From Liolophura sinensis (taxonomy: Eukaryota > Mollusca > Polyplacophora > Chitonida > Chitonidae): 64,000 nt of DNA. The position numbers were made by a program, and so were the translations under genes. The stretch is from assembly GCF_032854445.1 (NCBI RefSeq), contig NC_088305.1, positions 26,310,628 through 26,374,627 on the forward strand. The letters are read 5' to 3'. The notes under the pieces were generated by a model. That model saw only the letters and a program-made list of their open reading frames with translations, had not been told where the DNA came from and did not search any database. Below are positions 1 to 13,100 of this stretch, one piece after another (position 1 is the stretch's first letter; each line of letters opens with the position of its first letter).

Positions 1-924
1 CATTCAATGAACTTTTTTTAGCGAGTATGGATTTCTAACCACAAATCTCCAGTATAGCCTCTATAGATCAAAATGAAATCATAATATGAGGTGTTAATAG
101 GTACCATACAAATGAAACATATAGTCTAGATTTGAGTTAACATTAGTTTTTTGTAGTGCTAGTACACTTATTAACAAATGACATCAGTATTTAAGCTTAA
201 CAGATTTTTCTGCTACTCTGCTTACCTGATGATTATGATCATCCGTTGGCACGTCAAAATGAATGCCGGCTGCACAAAAGGATTCCAACATTTTGATACC
301 TTAAAAAAACAAAGGCATGGATTGATTAGCAATAAAAGATCATTATTACTGTTATTTAGGACCTCGTTTGGTTTATTCGGCTGAAAAATTACTACTGCCT
401 TAGCCAATCGTCTGAGGGTGATATCAACAGATTGAAACCAGCTCTTTCCAGTTCTGATCTAGTTTTAATACAGCCAAAAGGACCACCAGGTCACACTGAT
501 AATTTCAAATTTCCTGAATTTTTCCACACCTATTTTTCAGACATATAACTGGAATTAATATTCGAAATTGGAAAACAATTTTCTCTAAGAGAAAGACAGC
601 AAACTACACGGGTAGACAGCCTTTTAAGTACCGGTTAGTTCTGTTGTCTATCAATCAGCCCAAAGTGCACATGCCAAGCCGATTCTAAATTTCAAGGCTT
701 TTCCTGGTTGTTATGAGGCATAATCTGAAGACCTGGAGCATAATATGCATTTCTAAGACCAAAAATAGCCTGCAAAGGTATTAATTATTTAAAAAAGTTA
801 AACTCAACATACTGTCTTTATTTCAGGAGAAAAAATGACTTTTTTTTGGTCTGTAACTCAAATGAGATTGCCTTTCATGCCTTCAGTAATCTGAGCAAAA
901 AGAACAGTTTGATGACGTTCATAC
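1..924. other. TTLL4 intron, no exon recognised
   Basis: Downstream of TTLL4 exon 15. Both strands carry only short ORFs without recognisable protein similarity and no repeat family seen elsewhere in the window. The next TTLL4 exon is probably beyond position 1. Confidence 0.5.
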
Positions 925-1135
925 CTTTAGACTCAAGTCGGTTAAATCGCTGCACCCACTGGTCCAACAGCAGGTTGTAATACCTCTGCTGCTCGAAGAA
1001 CCTCATGTAGCGATTGGTGGTTGGGGTGGGGTACACCCGTTGGAAGCCTCCTTTACGGCTGTCCTCATCAATGCTCTCGGTCAGAATACGGATGTCATCC
1101 GGGGTGAGGGTGTCAAGGATGGTCTGCAAAATGTG
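925..1135 (-). CDS. TTLL4: TTLL4 exon 15 (last one seen)
   Basis: Encodes [20 protein letters not shown], then a conserved segment with [20 protein letters not shown], matching the TTLL4 tail (RYLRFFEQPRYFNIL). Acceptor tttacag, donor gtatga, so translation continues in an exon not found in 1-924. Confidence 0.93.
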
Positions 1136-4100
1136 CTGTAAAAATAAAACAAAATTGAAAGTACTATGAAAAACATGTAACACTTGCCATATGCAGAGAT
1201 GAGTACTGTTTTAAGCGGAAGTGCATGTATTCATGTAGATGTTTGCGATCGCCGCTTGAAAAAAACAAAGAATTAAAAGACTACAAGGATTTAATGTATG
1301 TATATATGCTTGCGTTTTCATGTCCTACTCAACAGTTTTTCACTCATATGATGACGAGACGTCATTAGGTGTGTTGACATACATGTATACTATGTCTTTT
1401 TCTGGCAGGGTGAGTTCATGCTGCCGAAGTGGTTCCACCACTGAAGTATGATACCAAGGACACCAGACACGACACCCAACCCAGTCACACTATACTCACA
1501 CTGGGCCACTGAAACTCCCTGTTTCCTTGCTCTAACCCGTAAGTGCTGAGTGCCAAACAAGGTAGCATCAAGTACCATTTTTAAAGTCTTTGGTATGGCT
1601 GTTCCTCTGTTTTCAAGGCAGGTGCTCTAATCATTATGTAACCAAAGAGGTTAGAGGGATTTAAAGTGCATGCACATGTGTGTTTCCACCCATTATTGGA
1701 CTACCGGCAAATTTACATCTTCCAAACTGGTATCTGAGTTGGTTAAGTGCATGAATAAATAAAAGCCTGCAGAAAATGGCCTCACAGTTTTCACTGATGA
1801 GAAGCAGTAGGCTCGATGAAAGCAGAGTGCACATGTGAAGCCAACTGGCAGGTAAATGCAATTAGTGCACTAGTAGAGAAGAGGGAGGTTGTGTTTGCTA
1901 GAGTACTTACCTCATCTTGGTACCTCTGGCAGTAGTACGCATGTTTGGCACGCTCATCGGGCGCCAGCTGACTACAAAACTGGCGCTTGTCCATGCAGTA
2001 ATTCGTGGAGGGCAAGTAATTACTAAGAACACAAAACACAGAGAGGAACTCATCAGAGATGACAACATGTTTGTGTATCTGCATGGAAAAAAGGACAAAC
2101 TCAAAAACTGAACATAAATTTATAAGAGGGGAGTTTTGAATTTTGAGCTCTTTTCACTAAAAGCCAAAAACAGTCCTTCTGCCTCATGTGACCTCTCAGA
2201 GATGTTAAAAGGCAACTAGTTTTGATCACATTTATACTACAACAGGGCAGTCTGGAAAAGATTTAAAAACGAACATTGGAGAAACCTGAAGAGATGAATA
2301 TTTTCAGCTTGAAAAGGTCAGAGAAAAGAGGTGTAATTTGTGACTCTGGAACATGGTAACACAGGCCATCTGTAAATTAGTGTCAAACAACATTTTTCAC
2401 AGGTCACATGATACAGTTGGACCATTCGTAGCCCTCCCTCCAAACTTCCCCATGGAATCATGAAATATGGGTACTACAGATCCCACCTAACAGGCTTTGA
2501 TATGTTGTTCCTCACAAATCATGAAGGCATTATATTCACTGTCACTGTGTTAACATTTAGTCCTCACAATACATGTGCACCACTACCAAACTTTTTTGCA
2601 TGTCTACATTTTTCTTCATTATACACACTTGGACAGGTTATCCACATTTTACGCTCTTTCAAACTATTTTTTTGTTTCATAGTATTTGTATGAAAAATTT
2701 TGGGAAAGAAATTCTGACAATGAGATTTAGACAAGCTATGGCGCTTCAGGAGTCAAAGCCTATTTGTAGCTGGTTGTTCCACATCCTCAAACAAGGGCGC
2801 ATAACTCACCTGAGATCCGTGGTACTTGAGCTTCCTGATGTCGTGACGTCATAGCGATCTGGAATTCGAAACCCAGCCATGTTGAACATATCCTTAATCA
2901 TGTTTCCTTTGATGTTAATGTCCAGCTGTGAGTTGGAATGTAAACTAGAAACAAAGAAAAGACATTTTTTTTTTAAGCAGACAGCACCGCTCTGGTTTTT
3001 CATGTTCCCACATTATCTTAAATAAAAAATCCCAAAATCTTCTTCTACAGTCCCAGGAATAGCCCCTTTCCTGTTCTCAAGAGATCTGTACAGATCATGC
3101 TGAAGTCATTTAAATACTGTTTAGCAGCAACGTATGCCTACAAAAATTGTTCTATGATTCTCAAATTCAGTCGATCATGTACAGTCCTCTAACATATCTT
3201 ACACATTAAAATTTTTAATATTGTATGCCATATACCATAGATATTATATTTATTTCTGGGCATTTTTAAAGTACAATACACACAAACACCGAGTCTGAAT
3301 GAAAACGTAAATATGAAAACAATTACGCAAGTTTTTGCTGTCAAAACTCATACACTGTGCACTCCTTTACAGCTGTAAAATGAACCAGCTCAGAGGGGCC
3401 TCAGACACATGAACCAGCTCAGACATGATGCCGACATTGTGTTGGCCCGATGTGGAGTAAGAGTAGACCCAGTTAAACATGACCCAGTAAAACATGACCC
3501 AGTAAAACATGACCCAGTTAAACAAGACCCAGTTAAACACATCCCAGTTAAACACGACCCAGTTAAACAAGACCCAGTTAAACACATCCCAGTTAAACAC
3601 GACCAGTTAAACACGTCCCAGTTAAACACAACGAACAACATCGTGTTGATACAGTGCCTACGTCATGTCGGCAACATGTCCTGATTTCATTTGGCTATTT
3701 GTTTGGTGTACTGCACAAACCAAACTGAGCTTTAAGCCTACCCTTTTCTCCGCACATCTGGGATTTACCTCACTCAGAATAAGACAAAGACTCGGAATAG
3801 AACTCATGCTTGTAAAAGGTCAAAAGTGTCGAAATGAAACTTTGATGGACAAATACTACCCCTAAATCCATCTTTAAATTCCTGGGGTCACTTTCACAAA
3901 ACTTCCTAAGTCACATTTCTCATAACTTTTTTCATAAAAGATGTCTAGGTTATAGTGTCACAAGGCGACGTTATTTACGAGAAAAGTAACGAAAACTGAT
4001 TTATGAAGTTTTGTGAAAGTGGGCACAAACTTTACTGGGATAAAAACTGTAGTTTTTATGTATGTTTAGAGACAGTGATATGTTATGACAGTAACAAAAT

Positions 4101-7100
4101 ACTATATAGAGCCATACAAACATGGGCTGGAGTAGCTGGATACAGCCCATTTGGCCGTTTGGGCTGCAGATCCTCCAATAGAGGCGTTCTGAGTTCGAAT
4201 ACTCTTTCATTTCAGGTAAAAAAAGTCCTACTGTATATTGTAAAAAAAAAACTTAATTGACGTTGTGTCTCACCGTGTTCCAGATGCACAAATGACACCT
4301 CACAAATGTTCAGCTTCTCAACTTGCTCCGTTGTTCGTCTACTTTAATTTACTTTTTTCAGTCTTTTTTTCACATTTTTGACAAGGCACATCATATAATA
4401 GGACTTTTTTCACCTTTAGCAATGGAAGGGTTTGAACTCGAAACTACCCCATTAGACCAGTTTATGTCCTTATGTCCGTCCTTCACCTTGGGCTGATGTT
4501 GACTTCCAGGATCCATGGCCTCAAGGCCTCGTCCAGTAGAATGTCAAACCCAAATAGCTCGTGAACGCTGTAGCGACTCTTCACATTGGCCTTGATCAAA
4601 CTGTTCATACAGGCTTCCGCGCTGCATTGGGAAGAAAAAAACAAAATTTGTACAGCAAGTATTCAAACATATATTGCAACTCCTCACATATATGTGAGTA
4701 CTGAAATTATCCACAAATATATTGCAATTATCCACAAATATACGTCAATTATCCAAAACATGCATCATTGCAGCTATCCACAAATAGACTGCAACTTTCC
4801 AACCATATATTGCAACTACATGTATCTACACATATACATGTATATGTATTTTACTGGTGGCCCAGTAACTTTATTATCTAGGGACCAATGGACAAACTGG
4901 TAGAAGAGCAACATGCATTGCTTCAGAGCGATAATATTACAGAATTCTGATTGGATTATTTCTTTTCACATGCTAGTTTCATTATGCTCCATATAGAACG
5001 GCCTATAGAGCAGAGGATCTATGGAGCAGAGGGTTTTTGGAGGAGAGGGTTTTTGGAGGAGAGGATCTATGGAACAGAGGGTATTTGGAGCAGAGGATCT
5101 AAGGAACAGAGGGTCTATGGAGCTGAGGATCTATGGAACAGAGGGTCTTTGGAACACCCATCAGGACACAATACAAGTGTACATGTACGTCAGTAAGAAC
5201 TTGCAAGGTGTGAGCTTCCTCTCCGGCCATACGTCGGAAGCCTGCATAAGCTGGACTTGAGCTCACAGCCATCGCCTTGGTGAGAGGCTCTTGGGTCATT
5301 ACGTTTGGGTCACTCTAACGCGCTAACCAACTGAGCCACGGAGGCCCCGGTCTCTAAATCACACCATAGCATTTGAGTTCATAACAATGCTAATATGGGT
5401 TGCCGGAAACCAGGCAAAGCTTGGAAAAATCTACTGGTCTTTACCGCATAATGTTCATTTTACTTTTTTTCATTGGTGCTTTATGCCATACTCAAGAATA
5501 TTTCACCTATATGTCAGCGGTCAGCGTTATGGTAGGAGGAAACCGGGCAGAACCCAACAAGACAGCCAAATCCATCTGCAGGTTTTTGGCAGAACTTCCC
5601 ATGTATAACTAAAGAGGAAGTCAGGATGAGCTCAGCTTGAACTCAAAGCAATCTTAACTGATAATGGTAACAGTGGATACATACCTAATGACTGTCTTGA
5701 CAATGAGATCCTTCACACTGTCCCAAATGGCAGATGAGTTAATACCCTGCTTCCTCATGTAGCACCAGAGTGCCTTCAGACTCCTACAACACAGTAATAA
5801 ACCTGTTAGTAACCTGCTTCCTCATGTAGCACCAGAGTGCCTTCAGACTCCTACAACACAGTAATAAACCTGTTAGTAACCTGCTTCCTCATGTAGAACC
5901 AGAGTGCCTTCAGACTCCTACAACACAGTAATAAACCTTTTAGTAACCTGCTTCCTCATGTAGCACCAGTGCCTTCAGACTCCTACAACACAGTAATAAA
6001 CCTGTTAGTAACCTGCTTCCTCATATAGCACCAGAGTGCCTTCAGACTCCTACAACACAGTAATAAACCTGTTAGTACCCTGCTTCCTCATATAGCACCA
6101 GAGTGCCTTCAGACTCCTACAACACAGTAATAAACCTGTTAGCACCCTGCTTCCTCATGAAGCACCAGAGTGCCTTCAGACTCCTACAACACAGTAATAA
6201 ACCTGTTAGTACCCTGCTTCCTCATATTGCACCAGAGTGCTTTCAGACTCCTACAACACAGAAATAAACGCCTTAGTACCCTGATTCTTTCAGTAATTAT
6301 TGGTGAATTCTGGACAACAAATGGTCTCCTATAACTTAAAGCTGTACAGATAGTAGGAATAACCTAATTCAGCCAAAGTTTAGTGCTTTGTTTCACATTT
6401 TGCATAATTTTTATTGATTCATCCACCTGACAGAGCCACATAAAGAGTTTTTACAGAAGACTGATTAATTCCTTATAAGAAAAACATAAGTGTTGGCATC
6501 AAAAGTATCATTTTACGAACTTATATTTTTAAGAAAGCTCACATTACATGAAACAGACCATCCGCTAAAATAAAAAATATCAACCACATTACCGATTTAT
6601 AGCAGAGGACACTAAACAAAGTGTTCAGCGGTTGAAGGTATAAGCTTACCACTTGTGTCCCTGACACACGGTTTCGTCTGAGTTACTCTGGTACTGGTTG
6701 TTCTTCTTGTTTATGCTGTAGTTGGTCAGGTGCATGAATTTGTTAGCCAGGTTTTTCATCGCTGATGAGTATCTAAACACAAAACCATTTGATCATTTTG
6801 TTTAATTTTATTCGTTATTTGATTGCTGTTTAATGCCATAATTTTCTTCACTTAGATGATGGCCATTAGTTTCATGGGTGGAGATAAACAGCAGAGATAA
6901 ACGAGATAAAAACCACCAACTTTGTGCAAGTTACTGACAAGTTTTCCAACATTTGAGTGAGTGAGTGATTGGGGTTTAACGTCGTACTCAAACTTTTTCA
7001 GTCATATCACGACGAAGGAATCCTTAGTGTGCATGTGATGTGCCCCCTTGTTGCAGGACGGATTTCCACCGCTCTTTTATCTAGGGCTGCTTCACTGAGG

Positions 7101-10100
7101 CGCCCTACTTATGGCAAGTAAGCTGCCCTGTCTGAGCCGCGATACTGATACGGGTCAACCAGTCGTTCCACTATCCCCTTATTGCTGAACGCCAAGCTAG
7201 GAAGTTACAGCTTCCTCTTTTAAGGTCTTAGGTGTGACTCAATCCAGGATTGACCATGGATCTACTGCCCCCGAAGCGGACTCAAAACATTTGACCATCA
7301 GACTTGTAGACAATACCAGTGGATGACAGGTCAATCAAGACGGCCCAAATGGCCCACGAACAATAAGAGCATGGTAATCAAGAAACACTTTGACCAAGGA
7401 TGGAACAGGAAACAATACTCAGTGATAACTCAGTGAAACAGAGCCCATTACAGAACTGAGTTATCTTCCCCTTAAACATCATCCAGATGGCACTATGCCC
7501 ATCTTGGTCATGGCAATATAAAAAATAAAGTATTTTTTCCCATCAAAATATCTATTAAACAAGAGCTCAGAAATCTGAATCTCTGACCAGGTTATTTGCA
7601 ATCAAGACCGCTATCTCAGATCAGATGCATACAACCTTTTGAGGAGATTGTTGCTTGTTTTTACATAGTTCTGGAACTGTTTCTCTTCTAGGTTCTTTTT
7701 TCTCAGGTTCTTTTTTCTCTGTTTCTTCTGTTACACTGGTAAATTTTGTTTCAACCAACGAAATGGCTGTTCTGTAATAAAAAAAAAAAAAGTGCTTATT
7801 CTACATGGCTTACTTGGAAGAGGCGAATCTGGCCAGTCCGTCCTCGTAGACATAAATCCTGAGGGGATCACAGCTGCTGACGTACACATACACCCTCATG
7901 TCAAACTTACTGTCGTTGATCAGGAACGGACGAGCCAGGTATCTACACAGGAACAGAAACAAGGAAAAAAAAAGAAAAGATTATTTTTGTCAAACAGATG
8001 TTGAATACTTAAGAGGAAACTTGTTGAGAATAGAGTCACCTGGTCTACACTGAGCCACTATGCAGGTATAGCCTCTTATTACTTACCTTTGTACGATGAC
8101 TGGGCGTCGACGAGGAATCTGTGTCCACTTGTGAATCACCTTTATCCCAATCCCACGAGCAGACGCTGGCTAAAAAAAGCAGAATCACTTCAACGATTAA
8201 AGTAATGCTCATACTGTAAGCCAGACAGTCTGGTCAGGCACCCTCATTTCCTAAACCAAATACACATGACTATGAACAAATCAATTAAATAAATTATACT
8301 CGGCAAATTTTAACAAAGTGATTTATTTATTTATTTATTTATTTGATTGGTGTTTTACGCCGTACTCAAGAATATTTCACTTATACGACGGCGGCCAGCA
8401 TTATGGTGGGTGGAAACCGGGCACAGCCCGGGGGAAACCCACGACCATCCACAGGTTGCAGGCAGACCTTCCCACTTACGGCCGGAGAGGAAGGCAGCAT
8501 GAGCTGGACTTGAACTCACAGCGACCGCATTGGTGAGAGGCTCCTGGGTCATTACGCTGCGCTAGCGCGCTAACCAACTGAGCCACGGAGGCCCCTATTT
8601 ATTTATTAACTTGATTGGTTATTATGCCGTATTCAATAATATTTCACTTAAATGACAGCAGTCAGAATTATTGCTGGAGGAAATCGGGTAGAACTTAGGT
8701 GAAACCAACAACCATCCACAGGGTTGCTGGCAAACCTTCTCACTGTCAACCAGAGAGGGAGCTGGAATGAGTTGGACATGAATTCACAGTGACCGTATTG
8801 GAGAGAGGCTCCTGGATCACTGTGCTGTGCTGGCATACCAACCAGGAGGCCTCTTTAACAAAAGGATGTTTTCCCTTACATGTACTGCTGCATCAATGAA
8901 AAATCACACATGAAAAAAAAAAGTTTTCTGCATATGTGCACTCAACAAAACTCAAAAAAAAATAATCTTTTTTATCTGTCCTTTTCTACATTGTGACCAC
9001 GTATAAAAATATGCACGCTGTCCAGCAGCGTGAGCCTACCGGTTTGATAATCCACTTCTGTTTGCTGCCACCATCTTCCCAAGCCCTCCTCAAGAGTTTA
9101 AGATCAAAAGGCAGCACAAACGTCTGGGGGAAGAAACCGAACTCTTTACGGCCAAAATGAACCTGCATTCGTGACAGATTGCGCCATAATCTGTCCTTCC
9201 TACCCAACTGGAAGGACCCGGGGAAGTGATTGATCTAGCGGGGAAAACAAGATTGACATTAGCAAAATGTCACATTTGTTAACAACAATGGGGAGCTGGC
9301 ATACTTTTTAATCCCACAAGGTGATGCTAGTGTGAAGCAAGGCCTCGAACCACTGATATGTCAAAATATGATTGTAACACGACATTTAGAATGTATTACT
9401 TTCTACTGTAACGATGCTCTGGCTTTATTGTGACGTCCTGCTACTGGGCGTTTGCTGGGTCTCCATTTTCCATTCCGTTCACAGTCACAAAATTTTGTTA
9501 TAATGAAATGGAAATTAATGTATGTAATTTAACAATGAAACACATATAATGTAAGTTTTAATAGCTAATGGATGCCAAGCAGTTAACTTGTTTGTCGCAG
9601 CGCAGCAATTGCTAGCGAGATAGAATTGGTAGTTCTATGAGCCTGTGGCTGTCATTGTCACAAATTTTCAGAATTACTGACTGATACTTTAATAGTTCTC
9701 TAACCCAAAAATATGTCATTCATTTGAAGAAATCATCACATCACCAGATTATGTGGCTTCTAAAGCAATTCACACCACATACAAAATCCCACGGAAGCTG
9801 GAAAGATCTTGAAAAGAAATCAGAGCTGAAAGGTCACTCAACTACCATTGATCTGGATACAAACAAACACTTATACACAACAAAGGGCGATGACAATAAA
9901 CCATACTATAATTCTTCAACCTTTGCGCTTCTTTACAAGGTGTTTATTCAAATATATTCTTATGGCTTTATTCTGTGTACAGAAATAAAATCATACTTTT
10001 TTTTTGAAGTCCTAAAATTGGCCAGTCTAACCAATGTAGTTCTGACTCCTAACTGTGGATAAATTGCACTTTTCACTGGCGAAAAGGTTGAGGAATTAGG

Positions 10101-13100
10101 GTAGCATTGGTGACCATTTTACATCTACAACTTACTGTGCCTTTGAAAGAGCACATTATGTGGTTTTAATATCCATATCCTGACCCGCACTGCACACTAA
10201 CTTTCCCCAACAACCTCTACATCACTATCACTCACCTTTTGATACTCTCGGATAGATCTGAAGGCTTGGGATTTCATATGTTTACCGAAGCAGCCCACCC
10301 AATCATGGTTGCCTGCAAGAATACCCATTATCATTTTGATCTGTGATGTCGCATTGCATGTCCCTGTTACATGACACATGTATAGCCTGAGCAAGGCTTC
10401 ACTAGCAAAATGGAGGCTAAGTTAATTGTAACTACATGTACCATGACAAGACATGTTATAGGCATACATGTAACATGGTAGTTACTATAAACTTAGCATG
10501 TGACTGTAGCTACATGTACCATGTCAAGATATGTTATAGGCATACATGTATCAAGGTAGTTACTATAAACTTAGCATGTGACTGTAGCTACATGTACCAT
10601 GTCAAGATATGTTATAGGCATACATGTATCAAGGTAGTTACTATAAAATTAGCATGACTGTTACAACATGTACAATCAACATAGCTTATGATTGTAACTA
10701 CATGTACCATGACAAACATGGTGTATGCATACATGCATCATGGCAGTTACTGTTAACTTGGCGCATGATTGTAACTACATGTACCATGACAAACATGTTG
10801 TATGCATACATGCATCATGGCAGTTACTATTAACTTGGCGCATGATTGTAACTACATGTACCATGACAAGACAAGTTATAGGCAAACATATATATCATCG
10901 TAGTTACAATCAACTTACTTAGCCCATGGTTGTAACCATGTGTACCATGACAAACACGTTGTAGGCATAAATGTATCAGGGTAGTTACAATCAACTTAGC
11001 ATTCGTGGTTGTAACTACGTGTACCGTGACAAGACATGTTATAGGCACATATGTATATCAAGGAAGTTACAATCAACCTAGCTTATGATTGTAACTGCAT
11101 GTACCATGACAAACATGTTAAAGGCCTACATGTATCATGGTAGTTACAATCAACTTAGCACATGGTTGTAACTTTATGTACCATGACAAACATGTTCTGC
11201 TGTATTTTGTTTGTCCCATTCCAAAGCTTACGTTTAGTGATGCGGAATCCAGATCTGGAAAGAGCCGACTTGACCACATTTGGGGTGATAGGACTCATTC
11301 TCCACTTAAGCAACTTCCTCATTTCCCATGGTAACTTCTCCACTGAAACAAAAGGCACGGAAAACCTCAAATTACGTGAAACTGAAAGAGGTGTAGAGGT
11401 AAAAAAAAAAAACTCCAAAAAACATCTCGCAGTGAGATTCTGACAGCCTACACAATGAGCTTTAATTGGCAAGGAAAAATTATAAAATACTATAACATCA
11501 CAGTGCTTGAGTACTACTCATGCATGTGTTTGACGAGCACACATACTACTCATGCATGTGTTTGACGAGCACACATACTACTCATGCATGTGTTTGACCA
11601 ACACACATACTACTCATGCATGTGTTTGACCAGCACACATACTACTCATGCAAGTGTTTGACCAGCACACATACTACTCATGTATGTGTTTGACCAGCAC
11701 ACATACTACTCATGCATGTGTTTGACGAGCACACATACTACTCATGCATGTGTTTGACGAGCACACATACTACTCATGCATGTGTTCGAAGAGCTCACAA
11801 ATATGTACCCACAATGAGTGACTCGAGGACGAGCTACATGTACACAGCAGGTTCAAAGGACAGCAGAACGCATCGTTTTTTCTTCTGTGACATTGCAGTG
11901 CGAGTGTACTTCAGTGTACTGGGGCTACAATGTGGCATGCCCATGTGTTTAGTTTGAAAGGACCTGGATATGAATTGTTCGAATTATAATCATCTCATTC
12001 ATCATAAAAATCAGTTTACTTTTATGTCTTTTTTACAGTCACGTTTTCTAAAAAAAATAAGGGCCGAGTGGCTCTGCTTACAATACCTTGTTTTTTCCGC
12101 ATTGATTACATTTAAAATAAATGAAGTTATCCAAATTTTTTTTTTTTTGGCAGTTCAGAAAATCTCTTACCCTTTTCCCCTTCCGCGACAAAGTTTATGG
12201 TTGGTGGAATGTTGCTGAAGAGGCTCGGTGTTAGAGCAGCTAATACTGGCATGTCAGAGCTGACCGATCGCGATCGCAGGTGGTGCTTCTCACTGGTCGA
12301 ACTCAGCGGCCGACACGATGGAGTCGCACTGTGAGCGCTACTACGTGATTTCACCGACATGGGGCGTTTTGATGGGGAGCTGGTAAAGGAATAGTTATCC
12401 AGATCATCTGTGAACAAAATTAACAAAATTCATACATCCAATAGCACATTTCATTCTGCAAGTTCCATGACTAAATACATCAGAAAACTTTATAGAAGTG
12501 ATTCAATGATGTTTATTGTATTTAATTCATTTATCTTGTTTGCAATTTTTAACTCTTATTCCCAATGAATATTTCAATTAAATCAGTAAAAAGGGGCAAT
12601 GGAAGAACACTGTATATTCATATGTACATCTATCTTTATATTAGCCTTCGCAAGGAAGTTTATCATCACAAATGTTTCATACTGTCATCAGTGAATCGTC
12701 TTCCAGGTCACCGATAGCATCCTCATCCTCCTGATCAATGTCATCTAGGTCATCATCAACTTCCACCTCATCATCTTCTTCATAGTCATCAGTACTAGCC
12801 TCTCCATCACCAGGCAGGCGCTCTCTGAAACAAACCCAAAACACTACATGAGCTTGAGAAAAATGTCCCGTGGAATATTATGTCCCCTGAATAAACTGCT
12901 GAAGAACACCAGTCATTTAGTGCCATTAGTTTGCAATGATCTGCACAATCTTAATTTTTGTTTAATGTCAACTTAAATATATGTAGTAAGTTTCAAGGAA
13001 CACTAATCTTATTGGCTCCCTCTTCCATTTGCCATGTAGATTTTCACAGAAATAGCACATGCATTCTCTGTGTGGTCAGTTTGAGCAATCTCACTCAAAA

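Noticed and set aside
4119-4205. Possible tRNA gene ending gagttcgaatactc
   Set aside because: Only a B-box-like stretch is present; no acceptor stem or anticodon arm could be drawn. May be a remnant of another SINE.
5735-6275. CRISPR-like regular repeats
   Set aside because: Units are contiguous without unique spacers and derive from an exon; the DNA is eukaryotic. The same reasoning excludes the other arrays.
8538-8596. tRNA-like sequence with A and B boxes
   Set aside because: It is the head of a SINE, followed by the SINE body, and does not fold as a complete tRNA gene. The same applies to 14692 and 40840.
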